DNA from: Isoetes taiwanensis | Lineage: Eukaryota; Streptophyta; Lycopodiopsida; Isoetales; Isoetaceae | DNA: 64,000 nucleotides | Assembly: GCA_021234155.1 (NCBI GenBank) | Contig: JAJEKV010000002.1 | Location: 21,727,726 to 21,791,725 of the forward strand | Direction: 5' to 3' | Shown here: piece by piece, positions 11,236-22,992 of the stretch | Layout: each line of letters starts with the position of its first letter | Position numbering within the stretch: the stretch's first letter is position 1 | Notes under the pieces: generated by a model | The model's database searches: none | What the model saw: the letters and a program-made list of their open reading frames with translations, nothing else | Told to the model about the DNA's origin: nothing | Program-made: the position numbers and the translations under genes

Positions 11236-12714
11236 TACAAAAAAATGCTAAAACCTAAAAGATACCTCTGGGATGATGGAGATGTCAAGAAAAACTTGAA
11301 TTGGCTTGGCCAAAATTTGTATATTTCAGGTTTGGACAAGGCGACTAATAATGCCTCATTCATTTGTCAAAAACATATCTTTGAGATGGCCTTAAATAGA
11401 CTCAACAGCAATGACTTTGAAAAAATGCCATTAAGTCCATATGAGATCAAAACTGAGTGTGTTGATGGGATAAAAAGTTTATTGAAAATCCCTGAACCAT
11501 GTAGTAACAGGTTACCATATCTGCTTGGCTTATTCAAGGCCCATAAAGGAGAATACCGTTGGATTACGAATGCCCACAATACTGTTTTCTCTGGTGTGGC
11601 AGACTTTCTAACTACGATTCTCAACAATTTCATTGAAGCATGGCCTGATATCTGTAACTGGAATACTGCTGAGATCAGAATGTGGTTAAAAGATAAAGTT
11701 AACCCCTGCTGGATGATCAATTCTACATACGATCTAGTCTTGAACTTTCCCAAGAAAATTAACAATGTATTCTCAGCCGACATAACAAGATGTTATGAAA
11801 ATATACCACTGACTGGTAATGAGGGAATCACTGAGATCATAAATGATGTTGCAGACCTAATGTGGGACTTCATGAGGCACAAAAAACCGCTTACACAGCT
11901 TACAGTCAAGAACAAGATGGGTACTCTTAGCACGAAATGGGAAAAGGTAAATACTGGAATGACTAAAATGAAAACAGTTGTGACAAAGGATGATTTCAAG
12001 ATAATTAATGGATGGTTATTGAGTCATTGCTATTTGCAAATGGGCAATGATATATGGAGACAAAGCAAGGGCATACCTATGGGGTTCTCCTGCAGCCCAG
12101 CATGGTGCAATATGTATTTAGCATGGTATGAACTAAGGTTTATACTTAAACTAGCCCATCTTAATAGGCTGAAAGAGATACCTAGGTTTCAACATGCATC
12201 GAGGTATATTGATGACCTCAACATCATCAATGGGGGAGACCTGAGAGAGTTCTTTGCCAATGGGTCGGCATGCTCCATTTATAATATGGAACACCTCGGA
12301 ATAAAAGATGAGACCACGTACATACAAAATACAACGTTGGGACAAAGAGTTAATTTCCTAAATGTCACTATACAGGTTGACGATCAAAATAATGGCATGT
12401 TCTCATATACCAGATATGATAAAAGAAAAAAGCTTCCTTTCAATATCAACAAATTCATAAAGGCATGTGGCTGCAGACCTTATGGGCAGGCTTGTAAAGT
12501 GATCATTTCACAAGTGTTTCCCTACGTGTATGCCCATTCCAGTCCAGTTACTGCTGCTGAGGATGTTTTAGGCTTGATTTTAGCCTTTTGTAATAATGGA
12601 TTCCAAAAGAAGGACGTCATCAGAATTGTGTTAAAAACTTTGAAGGAAAACAACTTTCCTGGTTTACCTTATGACATTGAGGACTTAACAAGGATTTTGA
12701 AGAAAATAATGTAA
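10657..12714 (+). CDS. Reverse transcriptase, Penelope-like, endonuclease-less
   Basis: 685 codons, intact. The frame opens directly after a polypyrimidine TTTTTAG acceptor with GTG, so the real start may lie in an upstream exon. Motifs in order: KKCPCKNP (Cys97, Cys99); GHIRTTDLQII near 113-123; DKATNNASFICQKH near 227-240; the family's finger motif as PYLLGLFKAHKGEYRWITNA at 287-306; motif A FSADITRCYENIP (Asp375); motif B QSKGIPMGFSCSPAWCNMY near 469-487; motif C SRYIDDLNII (Asp519, Asp520); motif E VNFLNV near 565-570; and a C-terminal thumb-like ACGCRPYGQACKVIISQ. The A motif ending in IP, the FLxV motif and the xYxDDL box fit Penelope-like RTs. The protein ends about 115 residues after motif E with no GIY-YIG domain, so it is endonuclease-deficient. 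Such elements (Athena, Coprina) are known from rotifers, fungi and some plants. All catalytic aspartates are present. Confidence 0.85.
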   Translation: MEQNNTRIIIKDCNHKRHMVTVKDNKKVKVVHSTFLSKSLERFNTRDIFKEILLQTVPNVANELLDCTLFGWKYGDQIKDKVYKPFNVFASGKPKKCPCKNPSLTKFIDPTIGHIRTTDLQIIHCPKLRMAFTNGLNHIPDSGFSVQEFMDNFKITCDQFFQVHHFQLLHISNDGIIAIKDKIHDLAKQKIVLYKKMLKPKRYLWDDGDVKKNLNWLGQNLYISGLDKATNNASFICQKHIFEMALNRLNSNDFEKMPLSPYEIKTECVDGIKSLLKIPEPCSNRLPYLLGLFKAHKGEYRWITNAHNTVFSGVADFLTTILNNFIEAWPDICNWNTAEIRMWLKDKVNPCWMINSTYDLVLNFPKKINNVFSADITRCYENIPLTGNEGITEIINDVADLMWDFMRHKKPLTQLTVKNKMGTLSTKWEKVNTGMTKMKTVVTKDDFKIINGWLLSHCYLQMGNDIWRQSKGIPMGFSCSPAWCNMYLAWYELRFILKLAHLNRLKEIPRFQHASRYIDDLNIINGGDLREFFANGSACSIYNMEHLGIKDETTYIQNTTLGQRVNFLNVTIQVDDQNNGMFSYTRYDKRKKLPFNINKFIKACGCRPYGQACKVIISQVFPYVYAHSSPVTAAEDVLGLILAFCNNGFQKKDVIRIVLKTLKENNFPGLPYDIEDLTRILKKIM

Positions 12715-12745
12715 GTTTCTCATGACCTATTCCTCGTATTATTTG

Positions 12746-15628
12746 GTGCTAATAATCCTGCATGCAATACCATTCAATATGCTGGAATGCTAGCAAGTCC
12801 ACAAAAGCTGCTGATGCACAGGTGATAGCAGATAGCAATATTCACTCATGCAATCTAGCTTCAAGCAATTTATCAGATCTGAAGACAATGGAGACCTCTG
12901 GTCCAGACCAACATACTCAGGTTTGAGGTCTTGGAAATATGTATTACAACATATCTTTTTACTTTCAATAGACATAGGAAAATGCTTGTATCTTAAACTC
13001 TTGTTCTTATGCATGGAATAAACACCTAGAACAGAACTAGGTCTGCTTATTTCATTGCTTTAAATTTCTCTGATAGGTGGAAGTAACCACATGAATTATG
13101 ATGAATCTGGCTAACTAGGTCCTTTGTTCTTAATGAAAGACTTAAATTCTAGATAGATCTGGATCAAGAAAACGACATTGCCATAGTTTACTATTTGTCA
13201 TATATGGTTAAGGATCCGGTCTAAGCATATCAAATCTGAGGGGATATAGCTTTCCAAAAATACACATAGGTTTGAGTTTTATATTCAGTTCCTATTGCTC
13301 AAACATGAGATTATTCTCTCGTATTTTCTTATTAATAATATAGCAGTTGATTCTAGCCAAATTTAGTGCTAGAAATGCATAGAATCTTGCACAAATGGAT
13401 CTTAGCTACTCTTTAAAACTGCTATGATGTAAAAACGTATGGATATTATCAGACTAATCCTCATCTTCTATTTTTTACGCTTTATCTTTCGTTTTATCAA
13501 GCAGAGTGAAGGGATAACCTAAAAGATCCCATGACACCGCTAGTTGCCATGATTACCCATTAGGCTAATTTTTTGTTGGTTTACTTGCAGTAATGGGATC
13601 TTTTACTCTTTGCATTGATATGTTTATCTATCAATTCATTGGAGCGTCTCTCTTGGAGTTTTACTTGAATATTGGAGGGCTTCCACTTTTCTTTGTTATA
13701 AACTGTGATATTTGGATCTTAAAAATGATTTATTTACTTTCTTTCTACTTGATTTTGGATCTGAAACATTATTGTATCTTTGAAATGCTAAGACATTTGG
13801 AATATATGGTCTTCATCACGTTCAATGGTCTTATTGAAAATGTTTTAAACTTGTCATTTATCGATGCATTTGACTTATGTCTTGTTTGTCTACTTCTTCT
13901 ATCTAATCATGATAACCAAGTCAATATTTAGATGTATATGGCACCTATACTATCTAAGGTCTGCTAATTGGAGACTAATTTCTCAAATGGGATTTTAGTT
14001 CTAAATGTCTTGTTTCAGGACTTAAGGTATTTTTTTTTTTATGTATATATTCTTTTCTAAAGGTATATCCTTAGACTGTGTGACTATAGAATTAGCTATA
14101 TCGCTTCGTAAATATATCTACTCAACTTATCTCCGTTCTGACCAGCTCAAATAACTTGGCATGCAAGGCGTTGGATGTCTAATATTTCCCTATAGTCGTA
14201 GTCAAAGGGGTTAAGCACTTGAGCACATTCTTGTCCTATGTCAAGGTATCAAAATTAATCTGAGTCGTTTATGGTTACTGTCCACTATGACCTCCACTAT
14301 GACCTGATATACTATCTTTCTCATTCTCTTTGGATTTTCTTTCACATATTTCCACTAGTATTTGACCAACTTCATATTTATCCCTAACGCATCTAGGGTG
14401 TCCTTTTTCAAGAAATGATGGATAATTCAATAAGCGACCCATGTTGTTAATTTCCTATATATTTCAGCTAGATGGCATCTAAATTTTTCCGTACAACTTC
14501 AATTTTGTTATGGTTCTAGTGCCTTATAGAGACTTTGTCATTCGAACTCTTGCCTAATCTTTGGCCTATAGCAAAATCCCCACTGTTAATATAAGGTAGA
14601 CTGAGTGAAAATGTTTCAATTAATTTGGGGCCTTGTCATTTTATCCCAAAATGATTTTTCTTTTATTAGCAAGTAAATTTATAAGTTATCACAATCTTAG
14701 AGTTAGGGTTCATTCACGAACTTTTTGTTGATCAAAATGGAAGCCGGCATCTCTATCTCTATCCTACTATTTTCATTTCCTTATCTGGCAGATACATGGC
14801 TCCTTATGGATGCCCGGATTGAAGCTTCTCGGTCTGTGCAGTCCCGAGACTCTATTAGATACAGAGCTTTACTCCACAGTAAAATAGATCACGAGTAAAA
14901 TAGCACCCATCACATTGCACAGTTAACCCATACGGACTGGATATGGAACTGTGGCATTTAGTACACCTGATAAAACAACTGTTTTAGAGAAATTACTTGG
15001 TAAACTACTGGCAAAAAATTGATTTAAAAAGATCACCGATGTCTTAAAAAGCCACGTTTAGTAATAGAACATTAGCTATTGATTGGATAGTGCAAAACTT
15101 TGATCCTTAAGTCAATGGTGGCCAAGGCTCAGGAACCAAGGTATTTGCATGCTCCATCTTCTATTTATAATGTGTGTGCTTCAATGTAGTTTCTGCACAA
15201 TCATCATGCAAAAATTCTGATTTTTTAGAAGAATGTGTCTCCTGAAGCTGAGAAGAATTGTTTCTTCTGAAGCACAATCTTAATTCTTGTAGGTAGACCT
15301 TTCTAGCATGCATTAAGGAGGCATTAATAGGGGTAGTTATTCCTTTTTTATTGGTTTTTTTTTTTTTTGAGGGTAAGAAGTATGATTTTCTATTAATAAA
15401 AAGTGGCCCAAGACCTTATTACAAAGCGGCCCAGAGGCCTTATAGGAAGAAGTAGCACATGGTCACCAGATAGAAAGAATTAACACATATATAACAATAC
15501 AGCCACCAAACTAGAGAACCTCAACAAAATGATGCCCCTGTACTCTGTCCAAAGCGCCCTCAACCTCTTCATTATCATAACAAGAGGATAGAGAACCTCC
15601 TCTCCGCCCATCCAGTACTATAGAGCAT
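12746..15628. repeat. Segment B, copy 1
   Basis: Matches 16410-19292 with spacing 3664 bp. It begins 31 bp after the RT stop. The first 140 bp can be read as an exon-like frame (KSTKAADAQVIADSN, then TMETSGPDQHTQ) ending at a GTTTGA donor-like site; I do not recognise it. The remainder is non-coding and AT-rich. From about 14897 it is the SDR39U1/LINE piece also found at 2892-3632. Confidence 0.9.
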
Positions 15629-15632
15629 ATTC
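15355..15632 (-). mobile_element. LINE/SINE-type 3' relic, second copy
   Basis: Copy of the relic at 3350-3632 carried within segment B, with a T-tract at 15355-15368 and the paired GGCCC blocks. It is followed by a ~33-base T-tract and then unrelated sequence. Confidence 0.6.
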
Positions 15633-15633
15633 C

Positions 15634-15663
<30 letters not shown>

Positions 15664-15667
<4 letters not shown>

Positions 15668-16409
15668 ATTCCATTTTCAATGATGTTCTATAGAAGAAAT
15701 TGTCTATATCTACTCATCAAATATGCTAAGCCATTTTCTGGAATGTAAGGTTGAGAAATATATGCCTGTGGTGGTAGGTTATACGGGCCACAAGGTGCTT
15801 TCAATCTGAGGATAAGTTGAGGTACTCAATGCTCATATGTTGGAAATGTTCACAAGTCTGAAAGCTAAGGTTATCAATCTGCACATTTGGTAATGTTCCC
15901 AAGTCTGAAAGCTAAGGGTATCAATCTGCACATCTTAAAGTGCACATCTTAAAGCGGTTGAAACTGATTATTGGGGTCAAAAGTTGCATGCAAACCCCAC
16001 ATGGAACATGTCCTAACAATTAAAAATAAGTTATTATGCTCTATATTTCTAACTTAGGTTTTTCTAAAATCGTGGAGATTGCATTTTAGGGTTTCAAAAC
16101 CTAACGTGGAGCATATATGGAAGAATGCTTGCCGACTGGATGCTAATCCGGTAAGGAACTCCTTTATCCGATCTATTTTTTGCACGATGGGTATGCACAC
16201 CTCTCTTCTGGTCCATCTCATTTGCTTCCACCGGGTTGGAAGGAAGAAGGCACCGATCTATGCAATCTAGATTTATGGACAGAAGAAAGGGGGATTCAAT
16301 GCCTCCACTAAGAAAAAGCTTCAGGAGGAGAAGAGCGTTAATGCTAAGGGCAAGGAGATGTTCTATTTTCATACCGTTGTTCTTCCTGTCAAGAAAGGAA
16401 ATGAAGTAA
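15664..16409 (+). other. Spacer between B copies with an exon-like end
   Basis: Unique 745 bp separating the two B copies. A direct repeat lies at 15845-15960 (fTCTGAAAGCTAAGG-type phrase twice). From about 16271 to 16401 one frame is open and coding-like (GGFNASTKKKLQEEKSVNAK, then GKEMFYFHTVVLPVKKGNE). It meets a GTAAGT donor-like site at 16406, which is also the start of B copy 2. The peptide is Lys/Glu-rich and unrecognised. Confidence 0.4.
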
Positions 16410-19292
16410 GTGCTAATAATCCTGCATGCAATACCATTCAATATGCTGGAATGCTAGCAAGTCCACAAAAGCTGCTGATGCACAGGTGATAGCAGATAGC
16501 AATATTCACTCATGCAATCTAGCTTCAAGCAATTTATCAGATCTGAAGACAATGGAGACCTCTGGTCCAGACCAACATACTCAGGTTTGAGGTCTTGGAA
16601 ATATGTATTACAACATATCTTTTTACTTTCAATAGACATAGGAAAATGCTTGTATCTTAAACTCTTGTTCTTATGCATGGAATAAACACCTAGAACAGAA
16701 CTAGGTCTGCTTATTTCATTGCTTTAAATTTCTCTGATAGGTGGAAGTAACCACATGAATTATGATGAATCTGGCTAACTAGGTCCTTTTGTTCTTAATG
16801 AAAGACTTAAATTCTAGATAGATCTGGATCAAGAAAACGACATTGCCATAGTTTACTATTTGTCATATATGGTTAAGGATCTGGTCTGCATATCAAATCT
16901 GAGGGGATATAGCTTTCCAAAAATACACATAGGCTGTGAGTTTTATATTCAGTTCCTATTGCTCAAACATGAGATTATTCTCTGTATTTTCTTATTAATA
17001 ATATAGCAGTGATTCTAGCCAAATTTAGTGCTAGAAATGCATAGAATCTTGCACAACAGATCTTAGCTACTCTTTAAAACTGCTATGATGTAAAAACGTA
17101 TGGATATTATCAGACTAATCCTCATCTTCTATTTTTCTGCTTTATCTTTCTGTTTATCAAGCAGAGTGAAGGGGATAACCTAAAAGATCCCATGACACCT
17201 GCTAGTGCTGCCATGATTACCCATTAGGCTAATTTTTTGTTGGTTTACTGCAGGTAACAGGATCTTTTACTCTTTGCATTGATATGTTTATCTATCAATT
17301 CATTGGAGCGTCTCTCTTGGAGTTTTACTTCGAATATTGGAGGGGCTTCCACTTTTACTGTTATAAACTGTGATATTTGGATCTTAAAAATGATTTATTT
17401 ACTTTCTTTCTACTTGATTTTGGATCTGAAACATTATTGTATCTTTGAAATGCTAAGACATGCTGGAATATATGGTCTTCATCACGTTCAATGGTCTTAT
17501 ACTGAAAATGTTTTAAACTTGTCATTTATCTGATGCATTTGACTTATGTCTTGCTGTCTACTTCTTCTATCTAATCATGATAACCAAGTCAATATTTAGA
17601 TGTATATGGCACCTATACTATCTAAGGCTGCTAATTGGAGACTAATTTCTCAAATGGGATTTTAGTTCTAAATGTCTTGTTTCAGGACTTAAGGTATTTT
17701 TTTTTATGTATATATTCTTTTCTAAAGGTATATCCTTAGACTGTGTGACTATAGAATTAGCTATCTGCTCAGAAATATATCTACTCAACTTATCTCCGTT
17801 CTGACCAGCTCAAATAACTTGGCATGCAAAGCGTTGGATGTCTAATATTTCCCTATAGTCGTAGTCAAAGGGGTTAAGCACTTGAGCACATTCTTGTCCT
17901 ATGTCAAGGTATCAAAATTAATCTGAGTCGTTTATGGTTACTGTCCACTATGACCTCCAGTATGACCTGATATACCATCTTTCTCATTCTCTTTGGATTT
18001 TCTTTCACATATTTCCACTAGTATTTGACCAACTTCATATTTATCCCGAACGCATCTAGGGTGTCCTTTTTCAAGAAATGATGAATAACTCAATAAGCGA
18101 CCCATGTTATTAATTTCCTATATATTTCAGCTAGATGGCATCTAAATTTTTCCGTACAACTTCAATTTTGTTATGGTTCTAGTGCCTTATAGAGACTTTG
18201 TCATTCGAACTCTTGCCTAATCTTTGGCCTATAGCAAAATCCCCACTGTTAATATAAGGTAGACTGAGTGAAAATATTTCAATTAATTTGGGGCCTTGTC
18301 ATTTTATCCCAAAACGATTTTTCTTTTATTAGCAAGTAAATTTATAAGTTATCACAATCTTAGGGTTAGGGTTCATTCACGAACTTTTTGCTGATCAAAA
18401 TGGAAGCCGGCATCTCTATCTCTATCCTGCTATTTTCATTTCCTTATCTGGCAGATACACGGCTCCTTATGGATGACCGGATTGAAGCTTCTCGGTCTGT
18501 GCAGTCCCGAGACTCTATTAGATACAGAGCTTTACTCCACAGTAAAATAGATCACGAGTAAAATAGCACCCATCACATTGCACAGTTAACCCATACGGAC
18601 TGGATATGGAACTGTGGCATTTAGTACACCTGATAAAACAACTGTTTTAGAGAAATTACTTGGTAAACTACTGGCAAAAAATTGATTTAAAAAGATCACC
18701 GATGTCTTAAAAAGCCACGTTTAGTAATAGAACATTAGCTATTGATTGGATAGTGCAAAACTTTGATCCTTAAGTCAATGGTGGCCAAGGCTCAGGAACC
18801 AAGGTATTTGCATGCTCCATCTTCTATTTATAATGTGTGTGCTTCAATGTAGTTTCTGCACAATCATCATGCAAAAATTCTGATTTTTTAGAAGAATGTG
18901 TCTCCTGAAGCTGAGAAGAATTGTTTCTTCTGAAGCACAATCTTAATTCTTGTAGGTAGACCTTTCTAGCATGCATTAAGGAGGCATTAATAGGGGTAGT
19001 TATTCCTTTTTTATTGGTTTTTTTTTTTTTTTGAGGGTAAGAAGTATGATTTTCTATTAATAAAAAGTGGCCCAAGACCTTATTACAAAGCGGCCCAGAG
19101 GCCTTATAGGAAGAAGTAGCACATGGTCACCAGATAGAAAGAATTAACACATATATAACAATACAGCCACCAAACTAGAGAACCTCAACAAAATGATGCC
19201 CCTGTACTCTGTCCAAAGCGCCCTCAACCTCTTCATTATCATAACAAGAGGATAGAGAACCTCCTCTCCGCCCATCCAGTACTATAGAGCAT
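16410..19292. repeat. Segment B, copy 2
   Basis: Second copy of 12746-15628. Differences are strongly clustered at CTG/CAG, for example TTTCTGCTTT here against TTTACGCTTT, and CACCTGCTAGTGCTGCC against CACCGCTAGTTGCC. It ends at a T-tract (19293-19318) that directly abuts unit C. Confidence 0.9.
19018..19292 (-). mobile_element. LINE/SINE-type 3' relic, third copy
   Basis: Same relic as 3350-3632 and 15355-15632, with a T-tract at 19018-19032. Confidence 0.6.
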
Positions 19293-21066
19293 TTTTTTTT
19301 TTTTTTTTTTTTTTTTTTGTATGCATGTTGCTTGAGGACCTCCCTTAAAAAGAGTTAACTGGAGGCTTTCCCGTGAGTTACATTAATTGTGCTTTAATTT
19401 CTTAAACTTTTATGATGCATGCCGAATTTTTTTTACTCAATTGGGGGTAGAATGACCTTAAAACTACTTGTATTATTTCCCTAGATGTTTCTAAATGTAT
19501 CCCTAAAGTGTGGACTCATGTATTGATGATGAGTTCAAATATTCCTAGATTGAGGTTAATTTTGACTTGTTTAAGTCCATGGTCCTTATGAGGACATAAC
19601 CAATAGGCTGAGTGCATTACAGAACATTGGAGTTCTCTAATTGCACCATACCTACTCTATTTTGATCTATAAAATGGCCTTGAAAAACCATCAAACATTC
19701 CTTTAGGTTTGTATTTACCTTTGAGTTATGTTTTCAAGCGATAACTTAACTCTGAATTATACCACATTGAGTTGTATTTATAGCAGGGGGCTGCTTTAGT
19801 CTGGCATGCACCTGAATATTCTCTGCTCTGCCCGAGCTAATACCAAATCAATAAAGTCATAAGGGAATGCTTTCCTTGCTATTAAATTAAATTATTTCTG
19901 AACTTGTATTTATCATTTATCATTCAAGATGAGGAATGAATGAAATCGGCATCCGGAAGGTCAGTAGCATCGTGCAAGGCTATGCCCAATGCACCCTTGC
20001 AAATCATTATATTCCTTAAGAGTTTGCCTTAGAATTTTCTGAGCTCTGAGCTCTGCTAGCACGGATTATGGAGTAGATGTTCTTGAGGACGAATTCTCTC
20101 TTTCTGAAGTGTATAAGCTGAAGTGTATAAGCTGAACTGGTATGAGGCACATGCGGCACAGCTGGATAGAGTAATCACATTATGTATGCAAGGAATTGTT
20201 TTGAAAGATTGCATATGGAAACCTAGGGCAAATAATGCAAGTGGTGGCCCGGTGATCGACATTAATATCATATTCTTCCATTAAGCAAAGCTATGGAAAA
20301 CGTCCCGATTAGGTTCGTGGTCCGAGATGGAAGACATCTTTTGATCTGGCACTGGCACTGTGGTTAACCAGGTATGGCATTATATTTTTCCAAAATAGCT
20401 AAGAAAATTCGTTATTAGCAGTGCAAGAATACAGATGTTAGTCATGGCATGCAATCATGACTTAATCTGAACTTAAAGATCTGAGAAGGGAATGTTTTCT
20501 AGTTCGTTAAATGCCTAAAACAGGTTTGTTTTTAGGTGGTTATCCATTAATTGATTTAAGGGTCTGGCTCTTATGACTTCTACTTAGATTTGGATTGATC
20601 GTATGAAGTAGTTGGTTATGGCCGTTGTTGTTGAAACCAGTTTAAGCATGCATTCGCACTTCCCCATTTGTAATGGAAAGATACTATTTATGTCTTCTGA
20701 GGTACTTGCCTTAGTGTCCCAAGTATTAAGACAAAGATTGTAATCTCAGGCTTTAAGTGCCGTTTAAAATATAGGTGGCCTTTAAAATATTAGAACAGTG
20801 ATACTTAAAATGAGTATTTGCATTCTGCTCACTGATATTTCTGTAATTAGAGGTTCTTCTCTCTCAATGTTTTAAACTAGCTTGTTAATTTTTTCCTGTT
20901 CTCATTTAATCTTTTGGGCAAAAGGTTTACATTAGGTGATCGGTTGACAACCGAGAAGCCTAAGGTACCTTTTGGCCCTTGCATCTTTACCCTTATCAGA
21001 CTAATGATGTATTGATTGGCTGCAGGTACGGGCTTCTCTTCTTAATGTATTCCTTTTGTCCAATAG

Positions 21067-21150
21067 GTTTTAGATGAGCTGCAGACTTGGCATCAGAAGA
21101 TGACTATCTCTGGAAGGACTGAAGGCGTTAAAGTGTCTACAAATACATGA
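21067..21150 (+). other. Exon-like island in unit C, unidentified
   Basis: After a CCAATAG acceptor-like site, 27 codons read VLDELQTWHQKMTISGRTEG then VKVSTNT and a stop. It is unchanged in all copies that cover it. The family is not recognised. It could be the last exon of a captured gene. Confidence 0.3.
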
Positions 21151-22652
21151 ATTTGACTACCCATGTTGGAAATTGTTGCTTTATGTTTGCACCTTTAAAA
21201 CGATGCTAAGGTACTCGGTAATCTTTTCGTTTTACAAAGGATTAAAACTTGATCTTGGTCATTTACTTTCTAGTTAATTTGGTAATGGGATCTCACATAA
21301 ACCATTACTGTTTTGAATGCCTATTAGGCTTTGTACCTAAGGTCTTTATCTTGCTGGCCAGGGTTGACTACAGGGTTGACTACATGCTGGATGATTGTAT
21401 TTCTTACATGATTATATTGAATATTATAGCTGGTTTCTTGAACAAAAGCTCTCATTATTGTATATGCTACATTCTGACATAAATATACTGCTATAAAGTT
21501 TTTGAAAAAGTCACACATGGCCATTATTGATGGATGTTGAAAAGTTTTACTATGCTTATGTAACTTGGTGAAGCAGTTTTCTAGGGCTGATTCTTCTAGG
21601 GCTAATGGTCTTACCATTTCTATAGGACATCAAGGACCATAATCCTATTGGCACTATTTGAGGTTGTATTTTGGTATGATGGAATTATGATTACTGGTTG
21701 AAAACTGTTTTCCCTGGATTTATGGTACCATCTTGGACCGAAAGGTTCATGTATGGCCAGATAAGACAGCGGAGGGATTGACCGATGCTGATGTTTGCGC
21801 TAGGTTTAACTAGTTCAAGCCGGTTTTTTTCATGACACTTCTGTGCATTGGTCTTATCAGTGCTGCCATATTTCCTTGGTTAAGGTTAATTTTACAAGTT
21901 AATGCTTATGTAGTTTGATTGTAAACTATGGCTTAGATATCTTCGGATTCATCTTCATTAAGCTTTGCTTTTTTAATTTCTCATACTTCCGAGATATGTT
22001 TTCAGGCATTTTTATAAATCAAGAGGAGACCGAGTTCAAAATAGTAATTCTAACTTGGAACTCAGAACTTGAGTGCTCGGATTTTGATCAAGAGGAGATG
22101 GGTAATGAGCAGCTAAGCTGAAAGGGACTGTTTTCACAGTTTGCTATTTTGCACCAAATTTTAGTATTGGTGGTTTTGAGAAAATTCAAATACTCAAAAT
22201 ATGTTATTTGGCACCCTACTTGGAATCCAGAACTAGTGAGCTGATGTTTTTGATATCAATACATTTCAGTTATTCAAGTTGAAGTGACATGTTTGACATG
22301 TTATACGATATTATCATTCCATGATTTGGTATATTAATGCAGGAAGATTTTGTGAATCTAGATGAGCCAGAGTTCAATAATTATTCCTATTTGGAATGCA
22401 ACTTGTGAGCTGTGAGATGGGAATTCTTCATTTATGCTTTGAAAAGATAGTGTACTAATCCAAAAAATTCTAAGGTATAATAATCGGTATTATACTTACA
22501 ATATACTGCTGTTGTAAGTTGTGCATGTGCATTTTATGCCACTTGGCCTAGCATATATGGACTGTGGTCCAATACTGCCACTCGGCTTGACATGCCACTC
22601 GGCTGTATTATTATTTTCTATGATTACCAAAGATATTACCAACTTGTTCCAG

Positions 22653-22769
22653 GAATTTATGGGCAGATGGTTTTGACGGATGGAAATTAAAAAAGAGACA
22701 ACTTAAATATGCTGGGGAGATTGACTTCCCATGCATCAAGTGCTCTCAACATCTACTTCTGAATTTGAG
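22653..22769 (+). other. Exon-like island in unit C, unidentified CxxC peptide
   Basis: A TTGTTCCAG acceptor opens a 117-bp block whose only open frame reads NLWADGFDGWKLKKRQLK then YAGEIDFPCIKCSQHLLLNL, and a GAG|GTAACA donor closes it. The CIKC pair and basic WKLKK run look protein-like. The copies at 26.33 and 33.2 kb differ by one synonymous-looking or conservative change. The function is unknown. Confidence 0.35.
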
Positions 22770-22992
22770 GTAACATTACTTTCAATCTTAGTCTCTATTA
22801 CAAGAAATAAACGAGAATTTCTTATGCTATTTGATCATATCTTTTGCATTCTATTATTTTTCAAGTATTGGCAAACAGTTCTCATAAGGTGAGGCATGAT
22901 TCCTGCATTTGTAGGGGTCTGCCGTCCCTATGAAAACTGTGTTGCAGGAAGAATATTGGCCTCTCCTTACGGTAGGAGGTAGGGTTTTTTTT

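Larger units (their letters stand above)
19319..22992. repeat. Unit C, copy 1
   Basis: First of about 3.7 head-to-tail copies of a ~3.68-kb unit starting GTATGCATGTTGCTTGAGG and ending in a T-run. No long ORF is present, but several short exon-like islands are flanked by plausible splice signals: about 20056-20371, 21067-21150, 22005-22120, 22344-22409 and 22653-22769. No terminal repeats or reverse transcriptase are seen. It looks like a multi-exon gene fragment or non-autonomous element that was amplified in tandem. Confidence 0.92.

Noticed and set aside
4305-12714. PLE pseudo-LTR structure
   Set aside because: The classic arrangement is a 5'-truncated copy joined to a full one. Here the upstream copy lacks its 3' part and the breakpoint is inside the RT, so simple tandem duplication is more likely.
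12790-13014. 74-codon minus-strand frame, identical at 16454
   Set aside because: Shadow of the duplicated B segment, with no homology and an opposite plus-strand exon-like frame.
18355-18375. TTAGGGTTAGGG as a telomere-repeat hint for an EN-less PLE
   Set aside because: Only about two units; the matching B copy at 14698 reads TTAGAGTTAGGG. No array exists in the window.
21324-21617. 97-codon minus-strand frame found in all unit C copies
   Set aside because: Conserved merely because the copies are near-identical DNA; composition is not protein-like and it overlaps plus-strand exon-like islands.
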